Origin: Stomatohabitans albus
Lineage (GTDB): Bacteria > Actinomycetota > Nitriliruptoria > Euzebyales > Euzebyaceae
Reading direction: 5' to 3'
DNA: 60,461 nt
Assembly (NCBI RefSeq): GCF_036336025.1
Contig: NZ_JAYKKE010000003.1
Coordinates: 171,508 to 231,968 of the forward strand
Shown here: positions 1 through 8,855 of the stretch, piece by piece
Layout: every line of letters begins with the position of its first letter
Numbering within the stretch: the first letter of the stretch is position 1
Made by a program: the position numbers and the translations under genes
The notes under the pieces: model-generated
Seen by the model: the letters and a program-made list of their open reading frames with translations, nothing else
The model's database searches: none
What the model was told of the DNA's origin: nothing

Positions 1-1809
1 GGCGGCTCAGCCATCGGCGACCCCACCGGCCGAAAAACCCTCGCCACCAACCACTACATCAACCCACCCGAAGCCACCGACGAACTCAAAGCCGCCCAAT
101 CCGCCGACGCTGAACGGTTTGAACAGCGATCCCCAGGTGCTCAACCAGCCGGTGCCGTAGGGAGTGATAGGTCACAACCCATGGTGATGGATGGGCCGAC
201 ATCCGGTCAGCCTGGTGATCCTGCAGTATTACCCCCCACCCCTCCCACAGCTGCTCCGGCTGGGGAAACGCCCTCATCCGCTGCTACCGCCGGTGGCGTT
301 GCTGCAGCAGTTGGTATCGGCGTAGGGGCAACCACGGCTGGGTTAGCTGCGGCTGGCGCGGGAAGGCAGCCTGAGCCCTTTGGGACCGTGCCTGCTGATA
401 TTACCGAACCAGCAGCTACTTCCCCCCTTCATACCGCTCCTGGACAGCCAAGTGCGTCACCTGGCCACCCCGACCAGGCTGAAGTAACGACTGAGTTACC
501 AACCGAACGAACGGTATCAGGTGACCAAGGCAGTGGTATCACCACTGATCCAGCAAGTCCGTTTGGGCAAGCTGCGGCATCAGTTCCGCGAGACTTGTCC
601 GGTGCTACGACCCTAGCCAGGGATAAAACCAAACAGTGGATCACCGCATTGAGAGCTGGTCTCATCGCCACCATCATTGCAGTTCCAGCGACCTTAGGCG
701 TCAACTACCTGATTGACCAAGCAAAAACAACTGTTCCTGGTGCCGCCGATGCCGCCCAACTGGTCGAGGATCCGGCTGGCTCAGTCGGAAGTGCTGGTGA
801 AGGAGACGGAAATACCGGTGGAGGAAATGGTGCGGGGAACCAACCTGGCACCTCAGGCAATGCCGGTTCGACAACCGGTAAATCTCCTGCCGGGGTCGGT
901 AACAATACGATTGCCACCGTGGCCCGCGATACGTTGCCAAGTGTGGCTGTCGTTGAAACCGAAAGCGCTTCTGGGTCGGCCGTGGTGTACCGCAAAGATG
1001 GATATCTCGTCACCAATGAACACGTTGTCAGTGGCGCCCGTGCGGTACGGGTCAAGCTCACCGATGGGCGTGTACTTGATGCCAGGGTGATTGGCACTGC
1101 CCGTGACTTTGACTTAGCAGTATTGAAGATTGAGGCAGATAATCTCGTCGCCTTGAACTTCGATACGGATGAACCAACCGTTGGTGAAACAGCTATCGCC
1201 ATTGGGGCACCCCAAGGCCTTGAATCAACGGTGACTGCCGGTATCGTCAGTGCCGTTGGACGCTCCTTTGTGGCCAATACTGGCGTGCCAATGGTTGACA
1301 TGATTCAAACGGATGCGGCGGTTAACCCTGGTAATTCAGGTGGGGCCTTACTGGACGCTGAAGGTAACGTCATTGGTATCAATACCGCAGGGTTCAGCCC
1401 AAGTTCTCTCGGACAAGGCTTTGATAATGGCTTGAACTTCGCCATTCCATCGCCTACGGTGCGTCGGATTGCTGACCAGCTCATTGAGACGGGGTATTAC
1501 GAGTTCGCCCAACTGGGTATCGCCGGGGCTGACGTGCCAGCTGACATAGCCCAACAAATGAATCTCCCCACGAGCCGCGGCAGCTTAGTGTTGCGGGTGG
1601 TTCAAGACTCCAGCGCCGACCAACTGGGCTTGCAGCCAGGGGATGTGATTACCCACTTCAACGACCACGAAGTGCTGAGCATGGGTGACTTGAATGGTCG
1701 TATCCGTGCTACCAAACCCGGAACTCGGGTTGAGTTCGCCTGGCGAACCAATACGGGTGAAGAAAAGAAGGGCACTGTGGAGTTGACTGGAGTTAAAGCC
1801 ACCAGCTAA
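1..1809 (+). CDS. HtrA/DegP-type membrane-anchored serine protease with PDZ domain (5' end outside window)
   Basis: Trypsin-like S1C protease, expected to act on damaged or secreted proteins outside the membrane. Numbering from the ATG at 181, a Pro/Ser/Thr-rich cytoplasmic region is followed by one membrane segment (about 153-178), a Gly-rich linker, the protease domain and a C-terminal PDZ domain (about 445-535). The catalytic triad is visible: His281 (TNEHV), Asp311 (DFDLAVL) and Ser386 (GNSGG). The frame stays open from base 1 to 181 with no stop, and its translation looks like ordinary protein, so the true start is probably upstream of the window and the ATG at 181 is internal. The stop lies 9 bases before rnhB. 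The family call is firm; the specific paralogue is not. Confidence 0.9.
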   Translation, partial: GGSAIGDPTGRKTLATNHYINPPEATDELKAAQSADAERFEQRSPGAQPAGAVGSDRSQPMVMDGPTSGQPGDPAVLPPTPPTAAPAGETPSSAATAGGVAAAVGIGVGATTAGLAAAGAGRQPEPFGTVPADITEPAATSPLHTAPGQPSASPGHPDQAEVTTELPTERTVSGDQGSGITTDPASPFGQAAASVPRDLSGATTLARDKTKQWITALRAGLIATIIAVPATLGVNYLIDQAKTTVPGAADAAQLVEDPAGSVGSAGEGDGNTGGGNGAGNQPGTSGNAGSTTGKSPAGVGNNTIATVARDTLPSVAVVETESASGSAVVYRKDGYLVTNEHVVSGARAVRVKLTDGRVLDARVIGTARDFDLAVLKIEADNLVALNFDTDEPTVGETAIAIGAPQGLESTVTAGIVSAVGRSFVANTGVPMVDMIQTDAAVNPGNSGGALLDAEGNVIGINTAGFSPSSLGQGFDNGLNFAIPSPTVRRIADQLIETGYYEFAQLGIAGADVPADIAQQMNLPTSRGSLVLRVVQDSSADQLGLQPGDVITHFNDHEVLSMGDLNGRIRATKPGTRVEFAWRTNTGEEKKGTVELTGVKATS

Positions 1810-1818
1810 CCCTCAGTT

Positions 1819-2454
1819 ATGCATTATTCATCATCACAAGCCGTCCCCCATCTCCGCCACGAACAAGCGGACTGGGCGGACGGCCTTGTCGTTGGTGGCA
1901 TTGATGAGGTGGGGCGTGGGGCAGGAGCCGGCCCTGTTGTACATGCTGTTGTGGTGCTCGATCCTGACAAACCCATCTTGAAGTTACGCGACTCCAAAAC
2001 GCTAACTAGTGCGGCGCGGAGCCATCTTGCTGAACGTATTTATGAACGTGCACATGCAGTGGGTATCGGACAAGCAAGCGCCACAGAAGTGGACACCATC
2101 GGGTTATCCAGGGCCCTCCAACGTTCAGCAGAGCGCGCCATCAATAACCTTGCTATTCCTTTGGATTCTTTGCTTATTGATGGAAATTGGGATTTTTGCC
2201 CCCACTTTTCGGGTAAGAAAACACTCATCACCAAGGGTGACCGTGTGAGCCGATCCATTGCTGCGGCCTCCATTGTGGCGAAGGTCTACCGTGACACGCT
2301 GATGATTGACCAATCCCACACCTATCCCATCTATGGGTTTGAAGCCAATAAAGGCTATTTGAGTACCACCCACCTTGAGGCCATCGCCCAGCACGGGCCA
2401 AGCCCCCTGCACCGGATGAGCTGGGCGCCCATTCGCCAGTTATCACTGTTCTAA
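1819..2454 (+). CDS. rnhB: Ribonuclease HII
   Basis: Cytoplasmic nuclease that nicks RNA in RNA:DNA hybrids and removes misincorporated ribonucleotides. The 211-residue product is the usual length. The metal-binding signature GIDEVGRG is present with Asp29 and Glu30, followed by LRDSKTL, a third acidic residue in IDGNW, and the conserved SRSIAAASIVAKVYRD helix. The C-terminal YGFEANKGY segment is also typical. Starts 9 bases after the protease gene and ends 27 bases before mshC, so the three probably share a transcript. No anomalies seen. Confidence 0.95.
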   Translation: MHYSSSQAVPHLRHEQADWADGLVVGGIDEVGRGAGAGPVVHAVVVLDPDKPILKLRDSKTLTSAARSHLAERIYERAHAVGIGQASATEVDTIGLSRALQRSAERAINNLAIPLDSLLIDGNWDFCPHFSGKKTLITKGDRVSRSIAAASIVAKVYRDTLMIDQSHTYPIYGFEANKGYLSTTHLEAIAQHGPSPLHRMSWAPIRQLSLF

Positions 2455-2481
2455 ACGAACCAGAACGCATACCCTAGGCCT

Positions 2482-3669
2482 ATGCGTTTGTTTGATACTC
2501 GAACCCAAGAGGTGGTGCCTTTTGTGCCCGCCCAAACGGTTCGTCTTTATGTTTGTGGTATTACGCCCTACGATGCAGCTCACCTTGGCCATGCGTTTGT
2601 ATATGCGAGCTTTGATGCACTGATTCGCTATCTCGAATGTATTGGTCATACCGTGCACTATGTACGAAATGTAACGGACCTCGATGATGACACGTTACGG
2701 ACTGCGGCGAAGCGTGATACACATTTTCAGGTATTAGCTCGCGGTGAGGCTGCTCAATTTGATGCCAACCTTGCCCGCCTTGGCCTGCGTCCACCTGCCG
2801 TTGAACCATTTGTCACGGACAATGTAGATGCAATGATTCCCTTTATCCAAGGGCTCATTGACCGTGGTGTGGCCTACTCACTCCCGGACCATCGGGTGTA
2901 CTTCAACATCGACCATCCCAACTATTTGGCGTTCTCCCAATTATCCAAAGACGAAGCCCTTGAACAGTTCCGTGAAAAGGGTGGTGACCCTGACGCCCCG
3001 GATAAAAAGAACACCCTTGACTTTTTGCTTTGGCAGCCTAGTGAGAATGGTCAACCATCATGGCCAGCACCCTGGGGGGCTGGTCGTCCTGGGTGGCATA
3101 TCGGCTGTTCAGTCATGATTCATGAACATATTGGTGCCACGATGGATATTCATGGTGGTGGCAGCGATCTGGTGTTCCCCCACCATGAGTCAGAAATCTT
3201 GCAAGCTGAAAGTTTGACCGGACAGCACCCCTTGGCGCGGGTATGGATGCACTGTGGCATGGTGGCACTTGAAGGCGTCAAGATGAGCAAAAGCCTCGGT
3301 AACCTGGTCTTTCTTGGTGACTTGTTAAATGAGTACAGCGCCGACGCTATCCGGGCAATGCTCCTAAATAATCATTATCGGGCGAACTGGACCTACACCA
3401 CTGAGGTGATGGATGCTGCCCAGGCTCGCGTTCACCGCTGGCAGCGGGTGGTTGGGGATCGTACAGGTGGTCCCATCACCCAGGCAGAGATTGACGGGTT
3501 CAATGATCCAGACTTAACCGAAGCGTTAGCACAATTGGGCGACCAGCTTGAGGATGATTTGAACACTCCTGGCGCACTGGCCGTGCTTGATGAGCTTGCG
3601 GATACTCAGCGTGCCAAGGCACTCTTTATGTGTGGTCGAGTACTCGGTTTCTTCCAAACCCTCAGATAG
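2482..3669 (+). CDS. mshC: L-cysteine:1D-myo-inositol 2-amino-2-deoxy-alpha-D-glucopyranoside ligase (MshC)
   Basis: Mycothiol biosynthesis enzyme that ligates cysteine to GlcN-inositol with ATP. It is a class I aminoacyl-tRNA synthetase homologue. The zinc-site and HIGH-like region reads YVCGITPYDAAHLGHAF, the mid region has the GGGSDLVFPHHE zinc motif, and KMSKS is at residues 267-271. At 395 residues it is about the length of MshC (around 410) and lacks the C-terminal tRNA-binding extension of cysteinyl-tRNA synthetase. The ITPYDA..HLGHA wording also fits MshC better than CysRS (CGPTVYD). Because mycothiol is restricted to Actinomycetota, this gene is the best taxonomic marker here. A strong hairpin follows the stop. 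Confidence 0.88.
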   Translation: MRLFDTRTQEVVPFVPAQTVRLYVCGITPYDAAHLGHAFVYASFDALIRYLECIGHTVHYVRNVTDLDDDTLRTAAKRDTHFQVLARGEAAQFDANLARLGLRPPAVEPFVTDNVDAMIPFIQGLIDRGVAYSLPDHRVYFNIDHPNYLAFSQLSKDEALEQFREKGGDPDAPDKKNTLDFLLWQPSENGQPSWPAPWGAGRPGWHIGCSVMIHEHIGATMDIHGGGSDLVFPHHESEILQAESLTGQHPLARVWMHCGMVALEGVKMSKSLGNLVFLGDLLNEYSADAIRAMLLNNHYRANWTYTTEVMDAAQARVHRWQRVVGDRTGGPITQAEIDGFNDPDLTEALAQLGDQLEDDLNTPGALAVLDELADTQRAKALFMCGRVLGFFQTLR

Positions 3670-3690
3670 TACTGCTGACTATCTCGCCAC

Positions 3691-3732
3691 TAACCTAGTA
3701 AACGCCCGGCGATCCGGGCGTTTACTAGGTTA
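3691..3732. terminator. Perfect 19-bp inverted repeat between convergent genes (bidirectional terminator)
   Basis: The left arm (3691-3709) and right arm (3714-3732) are exact complements around a 4-base loop (cgat), and a T-rich run follows on the + strand (agcttttta). The arms hold a GC-rich core flanked by AT-rich ends. It sits between the ends of mshC (+) and the RDD gene (-), and its last three bases are the RDD stop codon. Confidence 0.9.
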
Positions 3733-4425
3733 TAGCTTTTTAATGACTGTTGTACGGGCCGCTTTATCGTGCCATCCCTGAAAGGTTGGAGGGGATATTG
3801 CTATCGTAATCAACAGGATGGGTGCCCATATATAGCTCAGTATCGCAAGCGATTGAAAAATAGCGGTAGATACCCAAATGCTGATAAATGAGAACACCAT
3901 CGGCACACTGAAGTACACCAACGTACGAACAGCTGCCTGTCCGAAGGTTGGTTTATCCCCTGTTTCTGCATTTATTACACGAAGTCCAATAAGCAACTTA
4001 CCGATATTTGCACCTTTGAAGGCTACGAATACCACATCATTAAGAAAGACGGCGATATAAAACATAACATACGAGACCGTCGAAACGATTTTATCGTTGA
4101 GCAACACCGTAGCAACTTCAGCGCTATTTGCTGCTGAATTATGCGTTAAAAACCCAAGAAGAAGAAATTTTACGAGGGCGATCGGTAAGCCTATTAAGAA
4201 GGAAAGAAGGACCGCATCAATCACCCGTGCGAGTACTCTCACCCCAGGTTCCACTGGCTCTGGCGAGTATGGCTGCACCTGATCTACCGGTTGAGTGGAA
4301 CCTTGGGGAGATGGCTGTCCGGGTCCCACTCCAAACGGATAGTCAGCCCTTGGCTGCTCAGGCTGTTCTTGCGGTGTATACGGATCTTGCGCTGAAGTTG
4401 GCTGATTGGGCATTTGTGGGTACAT
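3730..4425 (-). CDS. RDD family membrane protein with Pro/Gln-rich N-terminus
   Basis: Integral membrane protein of unknown transport or structural role. About 60 residues of Pro/Gln-rich, probably disordered sequence precede the RDD domain, which begins RVLARVIDAVLL and contains IGKLLIGLRVI and the closing GWHDKAARTTVI. Four hydrophobic segments are visible. Convergent with mshC and divergent from the AT-rich stretch to its right. The family assignment is solid. RDD proteins have been linked to Na+/H+ exchange in one case, but nothing here shows a substrate. Confidence 0.85.
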   Translation of the reverse strand: MYPQMPNQPTSAQDPYTPQEQPEQPRADYPFGVGPGQPSPQGSTQPVDQVQPYSPEPVEPGVRVLARVIDAVLLSFLIGLPIALVKFLLLGFLTHNSAANSAEVATVLLNDKIVSTVSYVMFYIAVFLNDVVFVAFKGANIGKLLIGLRVINAETGDKPTFGQAAVRTLVYFSVPMVFSFISIWVSTAIFQSLAILSYIWAPILLITIAISPPTFQGWHDKAARTTVIKKL

Positions 4426-4860
4426 CGAACCAGATAGAGAACCAGTAGACGACTAAGAGAAGAAACAGGATAGTGATTATGGCTTTATGTGTCAACACTA
4501 CAGACACCGAAATAGTACTTTCATTATGGCCTCTATCAAGGAAAATAGCATCAAGAGAATTATCTTAAAATCAATCCAAGGCAAATATCTTCTACCAAAT
4601 AAATATTGGAAGTCTGGACGAGGTGAGAAGACAAACCATAATCAAACAGATGTTTTATTCTCGGTAGGCTATGCTGGTGCATACAGCACTAGGAATCGTA
4701 TTTAGTCAGGAGCTTTTATTTCATTCTTAGCACCAGTAAAGCTATGCATAGGTAAGAACTATAGGTTTCCCAAAGAATCCGTCGATATATCAGATACATG
4801 ACAATTAGTTAGATAATAGATATGAAGTAGTTTCAATTTAGCCTACAGGAGGGTATATCG
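4426..4860. other. AT-rich intergenic stretch, no convincing gene
   Basis: This 435-base stretch is visibly more AT-rich than the surrounding genes. Short open frames exist (for example 4487-4705) but lack a ribosome binding site, known motifs or normal amino-acid composition. It holds the promoter regions of the RDD gene (leftward) and of the RDD-like gene (rightward). A strong Shine-Dalgarno (caggagg) lies about 8 bases before the next ATG. Confidence 0.6.
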
Positions 4861-5376
4861 ATGATTAATACCAACAACCCAATCCCAATTAAAAATAGGA
4901 TAAAAGAGTTGCTTTTTGATTATCTGATCATTCTTCTCTATCTGGCGCTCTTATTCGCAGCAACGATGATGTTCTACGCATTTTCCTTTAAGGGTATTCC
5001 TGAAATGACTGAATTGCAATCCCAGCTACTTGTAACTGTAACATCAGTAATTCCTATTATTCTAATCTTTTCTTACTTAGACTATTCAAAAGATGGAAGT
5101 ATTGGAAAAAGAATCGCTGGTTTGACCCTTTTCTATGAGAGGAAATCTATGAAAGCCAGTTTAATAAGGAATGGCATAAAATTTCTACCCTGGCAGCTAG
5201 GACACGTTTCTACGATTCATGGTGTATATACAAACTTCAATTTGCCATCAATCACATTGTCTATATTCAGTATGTCATTCGGCGCACTATTATTGCTAAT
5301 GGCTCTTTTAAGACAAGACAAGAGGCACTTAGGAGACCTTTTTGCTAGCACTCAAGTTCAATTGAATAGTAAATAA
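4861..5376 (+). CDS. RDD-like small membrane protein in AT-rich island
   Basis: 171-residue membrane protein with about four hydrophobic segments. The order resembles RDD proteins: NRIKELLFDYLIILLYL at the N-terminus, then a GSIGKRIAGLTLF motif equivalent to GK..IGLRV, and a C-terminal DKRHLGDLFAST in place of GWHDKAA. The start is supported by caggagg just upstream. Codon use is AT-rich and unlike the neighbours, so the gene probably arrived by horizontal transfer. Its position near another RDD gene could be chance or a paired function. Substrate unknown. Confidence 0.7.
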   Translation: MINTNNPIPIKNRIKELLFDYLIILLYLALLFAATMMFYAFSFKGIPEMTELQSQLLVTVTSVIPIILIFSYLDYSKDGSIGKRIAGLTLFYERKSMKASLIRNGIKFLPWQLGHVSTIHGVYTNFNLPSITLSIFSMSFGALLLLMALLRQDKRHLGDLFASTQVQLNSK

Positions 5377-5857
5377 TTCTGGCACTCAAAATCAATAAAC
5401 GCTAACAAACATTAGAACAGTAGCAATAATACATATCAAAATGAAATGCAGCCCCTATAGATATTGGGAGTAGCAAGTATCTTATACTGAATAAATAATC
5501 ATTAAAAGATTGATTCGAGAACTCAATTGCCAAATCAACCTGCTAGACCCACGCTCTTCGATTCGATAATTGAAAAAGTAGAGGAACCTAGTAAATACTT
5601 TAGTTTTAAGCTAAATATAGCTATAGGATCTTATGCTACCTCAGCATTCCTTCACGAAGTAATTAATACACCTAGAACTGGCCAGAAGACGAGTTCGATT
5701 GCGGAGATAAGCCACGAGGTGAACCGCGTACCTGCGTCCAAGTGGTCGGATCATTAGCTCAGAAACGAGCTTGCGGCGCCACCTCACGACGAGGGCGTTG
5801 TCCTAGTTTTCAGTATTGATGGACCCAGTCTGGGCGCCGCATTAACTCTTGTTTGCC
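5377..5857. other. AT-rich intergenic region with decayed-looking short frame
   Basis: AT-rich sequence continues to about 5690, then composition returns to the local norm. One open frame (5527-5757, TTG start, 76 residues) crosses this change in composition, has no ribosome binding site and shows no recognisable motif. It is probably a remnant or chance frame. No terminator hairpin was recognised for ettA, whose stop lies at 5858. Confidence 0.5.
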
Positions 5858-7528
5858 CTATCGTGTAATGGGCTTGTACTTCAACCGATGGGGTTGGTCA
5901 TCGCCTCCGGTGCGTTTCTTGTGGTCTTCTGCGTAGTCGCTGTAGCCACCGGGATACCAGTAGACCTGGGAGTCTCCCTCAAAGGCGAGCATATGGGTTG
6001 CGATGCGGTCCAAGAACCAGCGATCGTGGCTGATGACCACGGCACAACCGGGGTAGTTCACTAGCCCTTCTTCCAGGGCACGCAAGGTATCCACATCAAG
6101 GTCGTTCGTTGGTTCGTCAAGCAACAACAAGTTGCCACCACGGCGCAACAGTTTGGCAAGGTGGATACGGTTGCGTTCACCACCTGAGCACTGGCCAACC
6201 TTCTTCTGCTGGTCAGAACCTTTGAAGTTGAACTGCGCACAATAGGCACGCCCGTTCACTTCACGGCCACCAATCATCAGCAAGTCATTGTTATCAGTAA
6301 TTTCTTCAAAAATCGTTTTGTTGGGGTCTAATTCGTCTCGCCCCTGATTCACATAGGCGATGTCAACGGTGTCCCCCACCTTGATTTCACCGGCATCAGG
6401 CGCCTCTTCACCCACAATCATCCGAAAGAGCGTGGATTTCCCAGCACCGTTTGCACCAATCACCCCAACGATGCCGCCGGGAGGCAACTTAAAGGTAAGG
6501 TCCTCAATCAACAGACCACGATCTTCATAGCCCTTAGTGATGTGTGACGCATCAACAACTAAGTCACCTAATCGACCAGTCATCGGAATCTTCAATTCCA
6601 ACTCAGCATTCTCACGACTATTGGACTGGGCAACTAACTCTTCGTAGGCACTGATACGTGCTTTACTCTTAGCTTGGCGCGCACGCGGCGATGCATTCAC
6701 CCACTCAAGCTCACGGGCCAACGTTTTTTGGCGCTTATTCTCACCCTTGGCTTCAATACGGAGACGTTCTTCCTTCGCGGCCAACCAGGCAGAGTAGTTG
6801 CCTTCAAAGGGCAGCCCCTTGCCATGGTCCATCTCAAGAATCCAACCGGCAACGTTATCCAAGAAGTACCGATCGTGCGTGATACACACAACGGTGCCCG
6901 GGTACTCATCCAAAAAGCGCTCTAACCAGGCGATCGTCTCGGCATCAAGGTGGTTCGTTGGTTCGTCTAGCAGCAACATATCCGGTTTGCTCAGCAATAG
7001 ACGACACAAGGCTACCCGGCGGCGCTCACCACCAGAGAGATGCGTTACGGGACTGTCACCATCGGGAACACGTAGGGCATCCATTGCGATCTCTACGGTG
7101 CGATCAATATCCCACCCATCAACCGCTTCAATCTTGTCTTGGAGCACCCCCATCCGTTCGATGGCCTTATCCATCTCGTCGGGGTCCATATCGCCCATAC
7201 TGGCGGTAAGGGTGTTGTATTCCTCAACAAGGGCTACCGCATCACCAATACCATCCATGATGTTTTCACGAACGGTTTTGGTTTCATCTAGTTCTGGCTC
7301 TTGGGGGAGATAGCCAATCTTCACGCCATCAGCAGCCCAGGCTTCACCTTCAAACTCGGTGTCAACCCCAGCCATAATTTTCATCAAGGTGGATTTACCT
7401 GCACCATTTTGGCCAATCACCCCGATTTTGGCGCCGGGTAAGAAGCTCAACCAGATATTGCTCAGTAACTCTTTAGCAGGGGGCACCACCTTGGTGAGCC
7501 CCTTCATGACATACACAAACTCGGCCAT
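5858..7528 (-). CDS. ettA: Energy-dependent translational throttle protein EttA (ABC-F ATPase)
   Basis: Cytosolic ABC-F protein that binds the ribosomal E site and gates the first elongation steps according to ATP/ADP level. Two nucleotide-binding domains are visible: Walker A GQNGAGKS and LSGGERRR with [15 protein letters not shown] in the first, GANGAGKS and SGGERNR with [15 protein letters not shown] in the second. They are joined by the charged linker ([16 protein letters not shown]). The 556-residue length fits EttA. The second signature reads GQCSGGE, with Cys where Leu is usual. No membrane segments. Transcribed away from the AbiEi/DUF559 gene. Confidence 0.93.
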   Translation of the reverse strand: MAEFVYVMKGLTKVVPPAKELLSNIWLSFLPGAKIGVIGQNGAGKSTLMKIMAGVDTEFEGEAWAADGVKIGYLPQEPELDETKTVRENIMDGIGDAVALVEEYNTLTASMGDMDPDEMDKAIERMGVLQDKIEAVDGWDIDRTVEIAMDALRVPDGDSPVTHLSGGERRRVALCRLLLSKPDMLLLDEPTNHLDAETIAWLERFLDEYPGTVVCITHDRYFLDNVAGWILEMDHGKGLPFEGNYSAWLAAKEERLRIEAKGENKRQKTLARELEWVNASPRARQAKSKARISAYEELVAQSNSRENAELELKIPMTGRLGDLVVDASHITKGYEDRGLLIEDLTFKLPPGGIVGVIGANGAGKSTLFRMIVGEEAPDAGEIKVGDTVDIAYVNQGRDELDPNKTIFEEITDNNDLLMIGGREVNGRAYCAQFNFKGSDQQKKVGQCSGGERNRIHLAKLLRRGGNLLLLDEPTNDLDVDTLRALEEGLVNYPGCAVVISHDRWFLDRIATHMLAFEGDSQVYWYPGGYSDYAEDHKKRTGGDDQPHRLKYKPITR

Positions 7529-7662
7529 CGTTTCTCCCTTTTATATGTGAGTGCGCACAAGCCACCACGCGTAAGACAGGCCAGCCTAACCCTTGGCCAC
7601 CCAAATGCGCCTCCTCCTGATGGATTGGGCGCACATTTGGTATTCACGATGATCTCATTCAG

Positions 7663-7722
7663 GTGAGGTAAGCGCCTAGCGGCTGTTTTCGACGAAAAAC
7701 TGCCGCTAGCCGCTTACTTCAC
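7663..7722. repeat. Dispersed palindromic repeat, copy 1
   Basis: About 60 bases with complementary ends (gtgaggtaagcg at left, cgcttacttcac at right) and inner arms ctagcgg/ccgctag around a T/A-rich loop (ttttcgacgaaaa). Four relatives occur at 8760, 26704, 39141 and 54341. It lies between the divergent ettA and AbiEi/DUF559 genes, so its primary role here is not termination. Confidence 0.85.
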
Positions 7723-7792
7723 GAGGGGTAGCCTGCCCACAGACACCAGATATTGAGATGTCTAACAGGTTTTTACGTGGTATTACTTGACT

Positions 7793-8722
7793 ATGGACAC
7801 TAATGCACTCGCCATACTCACAACACTCGCGTCACGACGGCAAGGGGTCGTCACGTTCGACGAATTGATTGCAGCCGGCTTTGATGCATCAATCCTCCGA
7901 GCAGGTAAACGCCGAGGCTGGCAACGTATGCATCGCGGCGTGTGGTATCTCCATGCCGATCCCCCCACCTTTACCCATTGGGTGTTGGCAACCCCGCTCA
8001 TCTGTGGCCGTGACGGAGCCATTGGTGGTGCCGCAAACCTCTTTGTGCGAGGGGTTCTTCCGTCACCGCCAGCACAGATTGACCTATGGATCCCGCCGAC
8101 ACGAACGATTCGACCTCTGGCGCATACACCCTACGTCGTTCATCGTGACAAACGCGGCCGCCTTAACCGTAAAGACCATAACGGGATGCTCCTGAGCCTT
8201 GGCGACGCCCTCTTGGACTATTTAAATACGGTGACAGACGAGACGAAAGCGGCAACTGCAATTATTGGAACCCGCGCGAAGTTCCCTCACCAGGTTGAAC
8301 ACTGTCAGGCAGATTTCATTGAGCGCGACCGCCAACGCCACCGGCACCTATTCACCACATTAATGGCCTGTGAGCCAGCTTTTGATTCGGTCCTGGAGTA
8401 TCTCTGGCTCGTAAATGTTGAACAAGCCCACAACATGGCACCGTCACAGCGCCAGTGGATTTGTCCTGATGGGTATCGACGAGACGGGGCGTGGCCGCAC
8501 TATCAGACGATCTATGAACTTGACGGCGATGCGTTTCATCTCAACCCCAGGGTCTTAAAACGGGACCGTGATAAGGATTATGCAGCCAGACGACGCGGAT
8601 TTGTCACGTTGCGTTTTGGCTGGGCGGACATCGTTGAACGACCTTGTCAAACGGCGAGAGACGTTGCCACGGCTATTCCACAGCTCCCTATTGAACCCTG
8701 TAGCCCAACCTGTTGGGTGTAA
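7793..8722 (+). CDS. AbiEi-type winged-helix plus DUF559 (VSR-like) endonuclease-fold protein
   Basis: About 309 residues. The N-terminal 85 or so resemble AbiEi antitoxin winged-helix domains (QGVVTFDELIAAGFD ... RGWQRMHRGVWYL). The C-terminal region is DUF559-like, a PD-(D/E)XK fold related to very-short-patch repair nucleases: SVLEYLW, then RRDGAWP, YELDGDAFH and RDRDKDYAARRRGF. The Asp and Glu-x-Asp positions of the fold are present. Such proteins are common and poorly characterised in actinobacteria. No AbiEii-type toxin lies next to it. ATG at 7793 is preferred over the TTG two codons earlier. It is bracketed by two copies of the dispersed palindrome, which suggests a mobile cassette. 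Confidence 0.75.
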   Translation: MDTNALAILTTLASRRQGVVTFDELIAAGFDASILRAGKRRGWQRMHRGVWYLHADPPTFTHWVLATPLICGRDGAIGGAANLFVRGVLPSPPAQIDLWIPPTRTIRPLAHTPYVVHRDKRGRLNRKDHNGMLLSLGDALLDYLNTVTDETKAATAIIGTRAKFPHQVEHCQADFIERDRQRHRHLFTTLMACEPAFDSVLEYLWLVNVEQAHNMAPSQRQWICPDGYRRDGAWPHYQTIYELDGDAFHLNPRVLKRDRDKDYAARRRGFVTLRFGWADIVERPCQTARDVATAIPQLPIEPCSPTCWV

Positions 8723-8759
8723 CACGGGCTGCGCGGCCCTTCAGGCCGATAAACGCCAT

Positions 8760-8818
8760 TCAAGTAAGCGCCTACGGGCCGTTTTCGGCCAAAAACTACC
8801 GCTAGGCGCTTACTTCAC
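8760..8818. repeat. Dispersed palindromic repeat, copy 2
   Basis: Closest relative of copy 1: gtaagcgcctacgg on the left, ccgctaggcgcttac on the right, with ttttcggccaaaa in the loop. It lies between the convergent ends of the AbiEi/DUF559 gene and the membrane-protein gene and could also terminate both. Confidence 0.85.
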
Positions 8819-8855
8819 TGCCAAGAAATGGGCGGAGGCACTAGGCAAGAGCCAT

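Noticed and set aside
2482-3669. Cysteinyl-tRNA synthetase
   Set aside because: Shares HIGH, KMSKS and zinc motifs, but the length (395), the CGITPYDAAHLGHA segment and the missing C-terminal domain fit MshC better.
5527-5757. Small gene in the AT-rich island
   Set aside because: TTG start without a ribosome binding site, no motif, and it spans a composition change.
8745-8752. GCCGATAA as another sigma-28 promoter
   Set aside because: The bases 15 nt upstream are GGGC, and no gene follows on that strand; it lies between convergent genes.
7663-8818. CRISPR or paired attachment sites
   Set aside because: The copies are palindromic, about 1 kb apart, with relatives scattered over 47 kb; no spacer array and no integrase.
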